A stretch of DNA of 64,000 nucleotides from the NCBI RefSeq assembly GCF_001637225.1, contig NZ_LVJI01000016.1, positions 124,001-188,000 on the forward strand, read 5' to 3'. A program made the translations under genes and the position numbers. Below, in pieces: positions 52,197 to 60,314 of the stretch; positions within the stretch are counted from its first letter, which is position 1; every line of letters starts with the position of its first letter. The stretch comes from Paenibacillus antarcticus (GTDB lineage: Bacteria; Bacillota; Bacilli; Paenibacillales; Paenibacillaceae). The notes beneath the pieces were generated by a model, which was given only the letters and a program-made list of their open reading frames with translations, did no database searches and was not told the origin of the DNA.

Positions 52197-53528
52197 ATGA
52201 AATCGATGACAGAACACTATATTGGACCCGAAGGGATCAAGGCAAAGCGAGCATCATACTTTTATCCCTGTACTCAGCATTTCTATCAGAACCCGCCTCA
52301 GATCGTGACAGGATCAATGCAGCATCTGTACGACGAGAAAGGGAAGGAATATACGGACTTTTTTGCAGGTGTCTCTGTTGTAGCCTGCGGACATTGTAAT
52401 CCTGCCATTACGGGTGCAACAATGAGTCAGATTGGGAAGCTACAGCACACGACTACGATATATTTAACACAGCCAATTGTAGACTTGGCAGAACGTCTTG
52501 CTGAGTTATTACCTGGAGCATTACGACGGACTTTTTTTGTTAACAGTGGTACTGAAGCTAATGAAGGAGCACTTCTATTAGCAAGGATGCACACGGGGCG
52601 TAAAGGCTTTATCGCTCTTGAGCAAGGTCTACATGGTCGAAGTAATCTGACGATGAGTGTGACGGGGTTGTCTATGTGGCGTACGGATCCTTTTTTAGAG
52701 GAAGAAGTGTACTTCATACCACGTCCCTATCGCACAGGAGTAACTCCTGAAGAGGCTGCTCAAGATTCCCTTAAGGCACTTGATAAGGTGCTTGAGGAAC
52801 AAGGACACACAATTGCAGCTTTGATCATTGAGCCTATTCAAGGAAATGGAGGCATCATAGTACCGCCAGAAGGGTATTTACAGGAAGTGAAAACACGTCT
52901 GGAAAGGTATGGCGTGCTCATGATCGCTGATGAAATTCAGACGGGGTTTGGACGAACGGGTCGGATGTTTGCAATAGAACATTTTGACGTCGTACCAGAT
53001 ATCATTTCAATGGCGAAGGCTTTAGGGAATGGTGTTCCTATTGGTGCTTTTGCCACTACAGATCATATTGCAGCATCTTTAAATCGGCCATCAGCTTCTA
53101 CATTTGGTGGGAATCCTGTATCTTCCGTTACGGGAATAGCTGTTTTAGACTACATCTGTAAAGAGAGACTCGTTGAACGTTCTGAAGAGCTTGGTCACAT
53201 ACTCATGCAAGGATTAGAACAGCTCATGATAAGTCATAGAGCGGTGATATCAGAGGTTCGTGGTAAAGGATTGATGATTGGGGTGGAGTTATTAGCTTCT
53301 AATCCAGATATTGGAGCCATTTTAACGGATCAAGTAATCGAGGGAATGAAGGAACAGGGTTTCTTGATCGGGAAGAATGGAATAGATCGTAATGTATTGG
53401 CATTCCAACCTCCCTTGGTCATTGAAGATAAGGACATACGGAAGATGCTCAGGGTGCTAGAGGTAGTGTTAGCGAGATTGGAACTGCCCGAGGAGATAGA
53501 AGTAGGGGTAGGAAGGGATCCTCGCTGA
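52197..53528 (+). CDS. Class III PLP-dependent aminotransferase
   Basis: 443 residues. Fold type I class III features: [18 protein letters not shown] near residue 115, [40 protein letters not shown] and the PLP lysine in [14 protein letters not shown]. Overall similarity is to alanine-glyoxylate or 4-aminobutyrate type enzymes; the substrate is not evident. AGAGGGAG precedes the ATG. It lies between the U32 gene and the prenyltransferase gene in one apparent operon; its link to electron transfer is unclear. Confidence 0.88.
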   Translation: MKSMTEHYIGPEGIKAKRASYFYPCTQHFYQNPPQIVTGSMQHLYDEKGKEYTDFFAGVSVVACGHCNPAITGATMSQIGKLQHTTTIYLTQPIVDLAERLAELLPGALRRTFFVNSGTEANEGALLLARMHTGRKGFIALEQGLHGRSNLTMSVTGLSMWRTDPFLEEEVYFIPRPYRTGVTPEEAAQDSLKALDKVLEEQGHTIAALIIEPIQGNGGIIVPPEGYLQEVKTRLERYGVLMIADEIQTGFGRTGRMFAIEHFDVVPDIISMAKALGNGVPIGAFATTDHIAASLNRPSASTFGGNPVSSVTGIAVLDYICKERLVERSEELGHILMQGLEQLMISHRAVISEVRGKGLMIGVELLASNPDIGAILTDQVIEGMKEQGFLIGKNGIDRNVLAFQPPLVIEDKDIRKMLRVLEVVLARLELPEEIEVGVGRDPR

Positions 53529-53548
53529 GGATGAATGGTGGATTGCAT

Positions 53549-54421
53549 ATGACGACTAGAGCACTATTTCATAAAGGTAAACAATTTGGTGAATTGGTTA
53601 TGTTCTCACATACATTATTTTCATTGCCTTTCGCTGTGATTTCCATGGTATGGGCTGCAGGTGGTTGGCCGTCGTGGTGGATTATGATCTGGGGATTAAT
53701 TGCCCTTATTGGTGCGCGTAACGGAGCTAATGCTTTCAATAGACTCGCAGACCGTAAGTTCGATGAACAGAACCCGCGCACCGCATCAAGGCATCTTCCA
53801 CAGAGATTACTTGGGACGCGTGAAGTTATTATTTTTGTAATTATCAATTATCTTATATTTGTGATCGCAGCCTCTATGCTAAATCCATTGTGTATGATCT
53901 TGTCCCCGGTGGGTATTCTCCTCATCACGTTATATTCATATACGAAGCGGTTCACATGGCTCAGCCATCTTTACCTTGGATTTGTGATCGCATCTGCACC
54001 AATTGGTGCGTGGTTTGCGGTGACAGGAGAGTTCGCGTTCACACCCTTTGTGCTCGGAACCGTTGTAATGCTCTGGATTGCGGGCTTCGATGTTATCTAT
54101 GGTACGCAAGATATCGAGTTCGACCGTAAGCATGGATTGTGGTCCATTCCTAGCTTCTTCGGTCTGAAAACGGCACTATGGATGGCTAAAGGCATGCACA
54201 TGGTCATGCTTATTCTGTTATTATTTCTTTACTATTTCAGAGATTTGAGTTGGATGTATCTTATCGGATTAGGTATTGCGGCTATATTGCTCATGACGGA
54301 ACATGGTATTATCAAACCTCACCAACCTAAATTAATGAAGATTGCGGCTTATAATCTTAATCAAGTGATAAGTATGGTGATCGTAGTCTGTACGTTAATG
54401 GATTACTTTCTAATTGCTTAA
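53549..54421 (+). CDS. UbiA-family prenyltransferase (DmkA/MqnP-like)
   Basis: About 290 residues from the ATG at 53549 (GGTGGA 7 bases upstream; 53531 is an alternative). Eight to nine membrane helices. First Asp-rich motif NRLADRKFDEQNPRTASRHL, second GTQDIEFDRKHGLWSIPSFFG: these bind the prenyl diphosphate through magnesium. The pattern is closer to the UbiA-other/MqnP group than to MenA. In the Listeria EET locus DmkA makes a dedicated demethylmenaquinone; this protein probably fills the same place, although the aromatic substrate (DHNA or a futalosine-pathway acid) is not determined. Confidence 0.87.
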   Translation: MTTRALFHKGKQFGELVMFSHTLFSLPFAVISMVWAAGGWPSWWIMIWGLIALIGARNGANAFNRLADRKFDEQNPRTASRHLPQRLLGTREVIIFVIINYLIFVIAASMLNPLCMILSPVGILLITLYSYTKRFTWLSHLYLGFVIASAPIGAWFAVTGEFAFTPFVLGTVVMLWIAGFDVIYGTQDIEFDRKHGLWSIPSFFGLKTALWMAKGMHMVMLILLLFLYYFRDLSWMYLIGLGIAAILLMTEHGIIKPHQPKLMKIAAYNLNQVISMVIVVCTLMDYFLIA

Positions 54422-54443
54422 ATTAGTTAACTACGATAGCGGA

Positions 54444-54502
54444 AGAAGCATAAGACCCTCTCTACATCATTTGAACATGATGAGGGAGGGTCTTATGCTT
54501 CT
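54444..54502. terminator. Bidirectional 17-bp terminator between convergent quinone genes
   Basis: AGAAGCATAAGACCCTC (54444-54460) pairs perfectly with GAGGGTCTTATGCTTCT (54486-54502). It sits between the prenyltransferase and prenyl synthetase genes. Confidence 0.82.
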
Positions 54503-54524
54503 AGAAGATCGAGTAGATCTTATC

Positions 54525-55505
54525 TTAATGATCACGTCCTGCGAAATAATCGAGTAAAGATTGAAGATCTTGATACGCTGGGAAAGAAGATAACTGATCA
54601 ATGATGTCTTGTGCCTTATTCAAATAATCATGACTAAGCTGTTCTGTTTGTTGTAGTGCTCCAGATGAACGAATGATATTAATAGCTTCATTGATCTCCC
54701 TTGGAGTGGAACCGCTATGAATCGCACGAATAGTGGCCGCAAGCTCAGGTCTTTGCAAGGCGTAGATGACAGGTAACGTAACTTGTCCTTGGATGAGATC
54801 ACTTCCAGAAGGCTTGCCAAGGATATCCGGTGTCTGCGTAAAGTCTAATAAATCATCTTGGATTTGAAATGACATTCCTATATGCTCGCCGAATGTGTAA
54901 AGGAGGTCGGCAAGTTCAGGATCAGCTTCCGTAGATAAAGCGCCAACTCGTAAACAAGTTGCCATTAATTGAGCTGTTTTATTCCTCGATTTCTCTAAAT
55001 ATTGCTCTAGGGTTAGATCATAATCGTACCTATGCTCAAGTTGCTCATACTCACCGAGACACAGTTGGGCTGTGGCAACGGCTGATAAATCATGAATATA
55101 ACGGTCTTTATTAGAGGAATAACCAGATAGGAGTTCAATCACACGGGCAGACATGTAACTACCAATATGAACGGCCTCAGATACTCCCGTTATCGTATGC
55201 ATGGCGCTTTGGCCCCGTCGCATATCTGATCGGTCAATAATGTCGTCATGGATCAGAGAAGATGCGTGAATGAATTCAACAGCAGCAGCCAATTGGAGTT
55301 GTAATTTCCCTGTTGGAAGGGTACCAAACCGACTCCCTACAATAACCATCAAAGGGCGTAGTCTTTTGCCTCCAGATCGAATAAGTGCAAGGATACTTTT
55401 TGATATAACAGAGGATGATGGAACGTCTCTATCTAATCTAACGATATCCTCAATGGTCTTGTTGATACGTCGTAAATTGATATTCAGAGTCTCATGTAGT
55501 TGCAT
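54525..55505 (-). CDS. Long-chain polyprenyl diphosphate synthase catalytic subunit (HepT/DmkB-like)
   Basis: 326 residues, a class I prenyl synthase with both Asp-rich motifs, HDDIIDRSDMRRG (about residue 90) and QDDLLDFTQTPDILGKPSGSDL. It elongates isoprenoid chains for menaquinone side chains; in the EET locus the homologue DmkB supplies the prenyl donor to DmkA. The gene directly follows a HepS-like gene 4 bases upstream, so the enzyme is probably a two-component synthase. Confidence 0.93.
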   Translation of the reverse strand: MQLHETLNINLRRINKTIEDIVRLDRDVPSSSVISKSILALIRSGGKRLRPLMVIVGSRFGTLPTGKLQLQLAAAVEFIHASSLIHDDIIDRSDMRRGQSAMHTITGVSEAVHIGSYMSARVIELLSGYSSNKDRYIHDLSAVATAQLCLGEYEQLEHRYDYDLTLEQYLEKSRNKTAQLMATCLRVGALSTEADPELADLLYTFGEHIGMSFQIQDDLLDFTQTPDILGKPSGSDLIQGQVTLPVIYALQRPELAATIRAIHSGSTPREINEAINIIRSSGALQQTEQLSHDYLNKAQDIIDQLSSFPAYQDLQSLLDYFAGRDH

Positions 55506-55509
55506 GTTG

Positions 55510-55968
55510 TTAACCTACCTGTTCTACGGTTGTGGTATAGGTATCCCGTCTGAATTCAAGATCTAAGAACTGTTCCAAGCAGGTGGCTAACAACTGAACT
55601 CCGGAATGTCCTTCAGCACCTCGGATCTGCCATTTTTTGATGTGGGGCGCTAGGTATGATATCAGATCGATTTCTTCAAACTGGACGGCTAATTGAATAT
55701 ATAGACTGTATAAATAATCACCATCTAGCACCTTGCGGGTTAGATTCGGATCAGATGGATTGCAGTCTTTATGACGGCTTGTGGCAAGCGAAAGGATAGT
55801 ATAGAGTGCGAGAAGATGTACTTTACGCTCATAAGCTAAGTCGTAACTATTCAATAAGGACTCCGTATCCAGTATTTCTGTACGATCGATGTCCAACGTA
55901 ATTCCAGCCTTCGGAGAACACTCAGCTTGGAGTAGTTGAAAGGTTTCATTCATAAGTTGTGTGTGCAT
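55510..55968 (-). CDS. HepS-like polyprenyl diphosphate synthase component I (short form)
   Basis: 152 residues from the ATG at 55968 (GGGGTGA upstream; a GTG at 55977 is an alternative). The segment VLDGDYLYSLYIQLAVQFEEIDLI followed by IKKW resembles the LVGDYYSxLYYxLLA region of HepS, the non-catalytic partner of HepT that sets chain length. It is shorter than Bacillus subtilis HepS (about 250 residues). Position just before the catalytic subunit supports the assignment. Confidence 0.75.
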   Translation of the reverse strand: MHTQLMNETFQLLQAECSPKAGITLDIDRTEILDTESLLNSYDLAYERKVHLLALYTILSLATSRHKDCNPSDPNLTRKVLDGDYLYSLYIQLAVQFEEIDLISYLAPHIKKWQIRGAEGHSGVQLLATCLEQFLDLEFRRDTYTTTVEQVG

Positions 55969-56021
55969 ATGCTTCACCCCTTGGATCGGTTTTCATACCT
56001 TCAAGACCATATAAAATAAGG

Positions 56022-56050
56022 AGAGTAATGTGCGATTTGCACATTACTCT
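56022..56050. terminator. Perfect 12-bp hairpin between ndh2 and hepS-like gene
   Basis: AGAGTAATGTGC (56022-56033), loop GATTT, GCACATTACTCT (56039-56050). Located downstream of ndh2 on the minus strand; no long T-run. Confidence 0.65.
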
Positions 56051-56059
56051 AATGTATAT

Positions 56060-56104
56060 CTATAGAATGAACACAAGTTTCTGTCTCTAGTTCATTCTAT
56101 TTAG
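56060..56104. terminator. GAATGAAC palindromic hairpin downstream of ndh2
   Basis: ATAGAATGAAC (56062-56072) pairs with GTTCATTCTAT (56090-56100). Same arm sequence as the 18654-18704 hairpin. Confidence 0.6.
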
Positions 56105-56130
56105 CTTTGATAACTAGGAATGATGTAACA

Positions 56131-58005
56131 TCAATCTGTGAATAAGTACCATCGTCTAACGAGCGGAATCTTCTTCCATTGTTTCTTCAGCCAAGGAAGG
56201 ACGTAGTAGTCAAGACCAAATACGCTTCCTGAACCGCCAATTGTAGCAATTGCAGCCGTTACGTACCAGAGCATTTCATAAGGTGCCATACCTGATGTCC
56301 AGATCATAACGCCCATACCGATCGTCGCGATTGAAGATACTGCAGTGAATAGACCGAGAATGAGAAGTGCTCCAAAAGTGATTTCTGCAAGTACCATAGC
56401 TGTTTGGAATACTTGAGCCAATACAGTATAGCCACCATCTGAGCTATAGAAGAATAAGTCCATAAAGACATTCATAACGCTAGTAATGAAACCAGGTACA
56501 GGAAGTGCCGTTAAAGTCTCACCTGTCGTTGCTACGGCAGAAGCTGCGGCTTGAGCATCGACGGTCTGAGCAACAGCAGTTACAGCTTCACTTGCAGCTG
56601 AGGTAACATCAGCAATAGGAGATGCAGGGATTAAGAAAATACGTGATGGTTCATCCCATATCTTACCGATCTTCTCCCAACCCTCATGAAGCCACATGTA
56701 ACCTAAATAGATACGTAGTGGAACTAGCCAGAAGTTTGGTGAACGTTTGGAGAAGTGGCCTCCTAAGAAGCTTCTGCGATTCTCCACATGAAAGAATTCA
56801 TGCATCATGTAAGTCCATACTTTATTAAAGCCAGCAACGGTTGATAAATAGAATAGATTAATAAAGTGCTTAGACATCATAGCCATAAATCCAGTAAGCA
56901 TGAACATCTTATTAGGAAGTCCTACGTTTGCTACACCATAACGGCTTCCGATCGAAACCATCGTGCCATGAAAGGCAGGTTTGTAAGATTTCTTCGCTTT
57001 ACCAGTCACATCTGCATGAATGTTATGAGCAATCAGTGGAGCAGCGTGCTCCGCATTCTCAACCATTTGAGGAACTGGACGAGTCTCACCTTCAGGAATG
57101 AAGAAAATATTATCTCCGACAACATATACATTCTCATGATCTAAGCTTTGTAATTTGTCATTGGTTTCAATACGTCTGCGTCCTTGTTGCTTCACATCCA
57201 ATGAGCCTACAAGATCAGAGCCTTCAACACCGGCTGTCCATACAATGGTGTTAGCTGCAATTTCAGTATCGCCCAGCTTGACGGCAGTAGGATCAACACC
57301 TGTAATTTTGGCGTTTGTAATGATTTCAACACCCATTTTACGGAGATGATTCTCTGATTTAGCGATCAACTTATCGGGTAGAATAGGTAGAATCTTAGAT
57401 GCCATATCTGCAACGACTAAGCGAACATCTTGAGCATCAATATAGAACTCCTTGCATAACTCATCGCGGAACTCAGCCATTTCACCGATCAATTCCACAC
57501 CCGTAAAACCTGCACCTACAACAACGAAGGAAAGCTTTGTCTTACGGATAACTGGATCTTTTTCTTTTGCCGCTTCACTAAACATGTCGCGAATTTGTTT
57601 CTTCAATCGAACTGCATCTTCGAAGGACCATAATGTAAATGCATTTTCTTCTGCACCAGGAATACCGAAGAAGGTTGGTTTACTACCTGTACCGATGACT
57701 AGGTAATCATATTCATATGTTGCCTTGTCAGATATTAAGGTTTTACCCTCAAAATCAATTTTGCTAATGTCATCAAGGACAACATCCACTTTCTGATTGG
57801 CAAAAATCTTCTTGAGGTCAATCTTAACTGCATCTTCTGGGGTACGATTAGCTGCTACCTCATGAAGTTCTGTTAAGAGTGTGTGATACGGATTACGATC
57901 GATCAATTGAATTTGAACGTCGTTATTTTTCTTGAATTTGTTAGCTAATTTCTTGGCGGTGAGAACACCGCCGTAACCTCCGCCCAAAAGGACAATTTTC
58001 TTCAT
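56131..58005 (-). CDS. ndh2: Type II NADH dehydrogenase Ndh2 with C-terminal membrane extension
   Basis: 624 residues. The N-terminal 400 residues are a two-dinucleotide-binding NDH-2 (FAD motif KIVLLGGGYGGVLTAKKL, NADH motif LSFVVVGAGFTGVELIGE, and DNIFFIPEG). The C-terminal 220 residues add DoxX-like membrane helices (GYMWLHEGWEKIGKIW, VFQTAMVLAEITFGALLILG), unlike ordinary soluble-face NDH-2. Listeria EET Ndh2 has the same extension and size and feeds electrons from NADH to demethylmenaquinone. GAGGTGAAC lies upstream. pplA is the next gene upstream on the same strand. Confidence 0.93.
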   Translation of the reverse strand: MKKIVLLGGGYGGVLTAKKLANKFKKNNDVQIQLIDRNPYHTLLTELHEVAANRTPEDAVKIDLKKIFANQKVDVVLDDISKIDFEGKTLISDKATYEYDYLVIGTGSKPTFFGIPGAEENAFTLWSFEDAVRLKKQIRDMFSEAAKEKDPVIRKTKLSFVVVGAGFTGVELIGEMAEFRDELCKEFYIDAQDVRLVVADMASKILPILPDKLIAKSENHLRKMGVEIITNAKITGVDPTAVKLGDTEIAANTIVWTAGVEGSDLVGSLDVKQQGRRRIETNDKLQSLDHENVYVVGDNIFFIPEGETRPVPQMVENAEHAAPLIAHNIHADVTGKAKKSYKPAFHGTMVSIGSRYGVANVGLPNKMFMLTGFMAMMSKHFINLFYLSTVAGFNKVWTYMMHEFFHVENRRSFLGGHFSKRSPNFWLVPLRIYLGYMWLHEGWEKIGKIWDEPSRIFLIPASPIADVTSAASEAVTAVAQTVDAQAAASAVATTGETLTALPVPGFITSVMNVFMDLFFYSSDGGYTVLAQVFQTAMVLAEITFGALLILGLFTAVSSIATIGMGVMIWTSGMAPYEMLWYVTAAIATIGGSGSVFGLDYYVLPWLKKQWKKIPLVRRWYLFTD

Positions 58006-58082
58006 TGATAGTTCACCTCGTTATGATGTCGGATTTATTTCAACACTTCATGATACCAATAATAACCAATGTCAAACAGTAA

Positions 58083-58970
58083 TTATTTGGCAGACGCTAG
58101 TGCCTTTTGTGACAACGTAACAAAGTCTGATACATGAATAGTTACACCAGAAATAGCATCTGTTTTACCTTCTGCATTCATAGTGATCGCTGCTGGATCT
58201 TGTTTCTCAATCAAGAAGGCTTGGGCTGCTTGAGCTTCTTCGTGCCATTCAGCAACAGATCCGCCATTAGCTTTCATACCGTATTTACCTTCAATAGAAT
58301 TCGCTTGTTTATCTTCGCCAGCTTCATTTACACCACTGAAGAATGCATAAATAATTTTTCCGTTAGCAATGGTTAGATCAGTAGTACTTTTCCAACCTGA
58401 TGTGGCATCAAAAGCATCTGCTTCAGCATGATATGATCCGTCTTTATATGAACCTGGTGCAGCCGGTCCAGCATCCAACGCTTTCTTCGCCAAGGTAGTT
58501 AAATCGCCGACGTGAATAGATACGCCAGAAATAGCATCCGTTTTACCTTCTGCATCCAATGTGATTGCAGCAGGATCTTGTTTCTCGATTAAGAATTTCT
58601 CAGCTAGCGCAGCTTGTTCATACCAATCGGCTTGTGCTTTACCTTTTTCTTTCATACCGTACTTACCAGCTTTATCTAGTGTCTTCTTGTCAGGACCGCC
58701 TTTGGAACTAACAAAGTTCCAGTCTGCCATTGCGATTTTACCATCTTTAACGCTTAGCACAATATAAGGTTTCCATCCACTTTCTGCATCGAAGTCTCCT
58801 TCAGCATAATAAGCGCCATCTGTGAACTGACCTTGTGTTGCTGCTGGTGCAGTAGTTTCAGTAGTTGGCTCAGTCGTTGTTGGTTCAGCTGCCTTATTAT
58901 TGTTACCGCATGCTGCGAGTACGCCGACTAACATCAGACTGCACAATAGGATAGACCATTTCTTTTTCAT
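58083..58970 (-). CDS. pplA: PplA-like lipoprotein with two FMN-binding domains
   Basis: 295 residues from the ATG at 58970 (GGGGGAA 7 bases upstream). Signal peptide with lipobox LAAC; a Thr/Glu/Pro/Ala-rich wall-spanning linker; then two tandem FMN-binding domains, each opening YAEGDFDAESGW or YHAEADAFDATSGW and closing with a flavinylation motif, DAISGVS and DAISGVT. In Listeria the flavin transferase FmnB attaches FMN to the Ser/Thr of this motif and PplA carries electrons to outside acceptors such as ferric iron. A perfect TGTGA-N6-TCACA site lies about 170 bases upstream. Confidence 0.92.
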   Translation of the reverse strand: MKKKWSILLCSLMLVGVLAACGNNNKAAEPTTTEPTTETTAPAATQGQFTDGAYYAEGDFDAESGWKPYIVLSVKDGKIAMADWNFVSSKGGPDKKTLDKAGKYGMKEKGKAQADWYEQAALAEKFLIEKQDPAAITLDAEGKTDAISGVSIHVGDLTTLAKKALDAGPAAPGSYKDGSYHAEADAFDATSGWKSTTDLTIANGKIIYAFFSGVNEAGEDKQANSIEGKYGMKANGGSVAEWHEEAQAAQAFLIEKQDPAAITMNAEGKTDAISGVTIHVSDFVTLSQKALASAK

Positions 58971-59318
58971 TTGAATTTCCCCCATATTAATTAAATTTAA
59001 TATATTAAAATGTGAACCATTAGAACAAAGGAACACATTTTGCTATTCAAAATAATGAAATGATAACATTTATTTGTTGAGGCGAATTAAATTATCCAAT
59101 ATCTATAATGAAATGGTACCATGATCTTCCTCTCAATTTATGTGAAAAAAATCACACTTATGGCTAAAATATCACTAATTTTAAATACTTTTTCCTCTGT
59201 TTTGTCCATAACACATCAAATAATGTATTATTTTGGAATAAAAGGAGGAAAAAATATAAAAATATTAGATATTATTAGGAATCGAGGGTTTCGTATTTAG
59301 TTCAATTTATCTAATTAT
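58971..59318. other. Upstream region of pplA
   Basis: About 350 AT-rich bases between pplA and the divergent-side PAP2 gene (both on the minus strand). It holds the Crp/Fnr-type site at 59141 and TTTAATATATTAAA (58991-59006), but no clear -35/-10 pair and no small gene. Confidence 0.5.
59141..59156. promoter_or_regulatory. Crp/Fnr-type operator upstream of pplA
   Basis: TGTGAAAAAAATCACA is a perfect match to TGTGA-N6-TCACA, the site used by Bacillus Fnr and by Crp. Position (about 170 bases before the pplA ATG) suits activation of the pplA-ndh2 unit when oxygen is low. Which Crp/Fnr protein binds is not known. Confidence 0.7.
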
Positions 59319-59969
59319 CTAACTGTAACGCTCATAGCGTTTGCTGCGGACTATTTTATGGACCTTTACACTAGATAAGATGAGAATAAATACGGCTTCA
59401 CCCAAAAGAATTGCACCAAGCGCATCGTAAATCACATGCTGCTTTATCATAAAAGTAGACATGATAATCGTTAGTGAACACATCGAGAAAATAACTTTTG
59501 TGCGGAATCGTATTTTACTTGAGTTCCAAGAGGCCCGCATTACGAGGAAAGAGTAAAGGGAGTGAATGCTCGGGAAACAGTTGAATGGTTTATCATTTCC
59601 ATAGATCCAATTTAGCATCTGATGATCCCAGCTAAGGCCGGTAACAATTGGGCGAGGTACAGTTGTTTGAAAATAGAAATATATTAAATAGCATACGGCT
59701 ACGCTAATGTTCATAGAAAGAAGTGTTCGGAAATAAAGTTGACGATCCTTCCAACACAAATAAGCCATGGCCAGAAAAATATAAGGATACCATCCTAAAT
59801 ATGGAATGCTCATGGCTGGAACTAAAGGAATCAGATTATCGATAGGCGAGGAAAGGACAAGAGAGTTGTGCGTAATTGAATTTAGAACGTTGTAGATTAG
59901 ACCCATAATCCCGAGTGAACCAAGGAGACTGAGAGACAGTATATATGATTTATTTAGCAACGATGACAA
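59319..59969 (-). CDS. PAP2-superfamily membrane phosphatase
   Basis: 216 residues from the TTG at 59969 (AAGGGGAT upstream). Six membrane helices with the PAP2 motifs KPFNCFPSIHSLYSF and MIKQHVIYDALGA (catalytic His). The family dephosphorylates lipid or polyprenyl phosphates, or acts as inositol phosphorylceramide-type transferase. The neighbouring prenyl-lipid genes make a polyprenyl (pyro)phosphate substrate possible. A C-terminal basic tail ends KRYERYS. Confidence 0.85.
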   Translation of the reverse strand: MSSLLNKSYILSLSLLGSLGIMGLIYNVLNSITHNSLVLSSPIDNLIPLVPAMSIPYLGWYPYIFLAMAYLCWKDRQLYFRTLLSMNISVAVCYLIYFYFQTTVPRPIVTGLSWDHQMLNWIYGNDKPFNCFPSIHSLYSFLVMRASWNSSKIRFRTKVIFSMCSLTIIMSTFMIKQHVIYDALGAILLGEAVFILILSSVKVHKIVRSKRYERYS

Positions 59970-60211
59970 GTGGAGATCCCCTTTTTCTGTGATAATAGCA
60001 ACATTAAGAACAAAGGTAATTATACCTCTCTATTTCTAAAATTCAAAAGGTAGAGTCTGAAAGATTTTTATTCATATATGAGCCTGTGAAGGTTAGTTCA
60101 TTTTCTGGAAATGTTTGATTGGATGGGAGACTATATTAGGTTGTTATTCTTCGTTATTTTGCAATTTATTTAGGGGTTTTGTAAGCGCACACAACGAATG
60201 CATAAATAAGA

Positions 60212-60239
60212 TTGACAGATGAGTACTTGCGTGTAGAAT
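60212..60239 (+). promoter_or_regulatory. Sigma-A promoter of the MFS gene
   Basis: TTGACA (60212-60217), 16-base spacer, TAGAAT (60234-60239). The remaining part of the gap from 59970 shows no gene. Confidence 0.65.
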
Positions 60240-60314
60240 GGGGACAAAAGAAAGATTTGTAGAGGAGTGCATCCAGATTCGTATGGCTTATAAGAGAAGG
60301 CGGAGACTTTCGCT

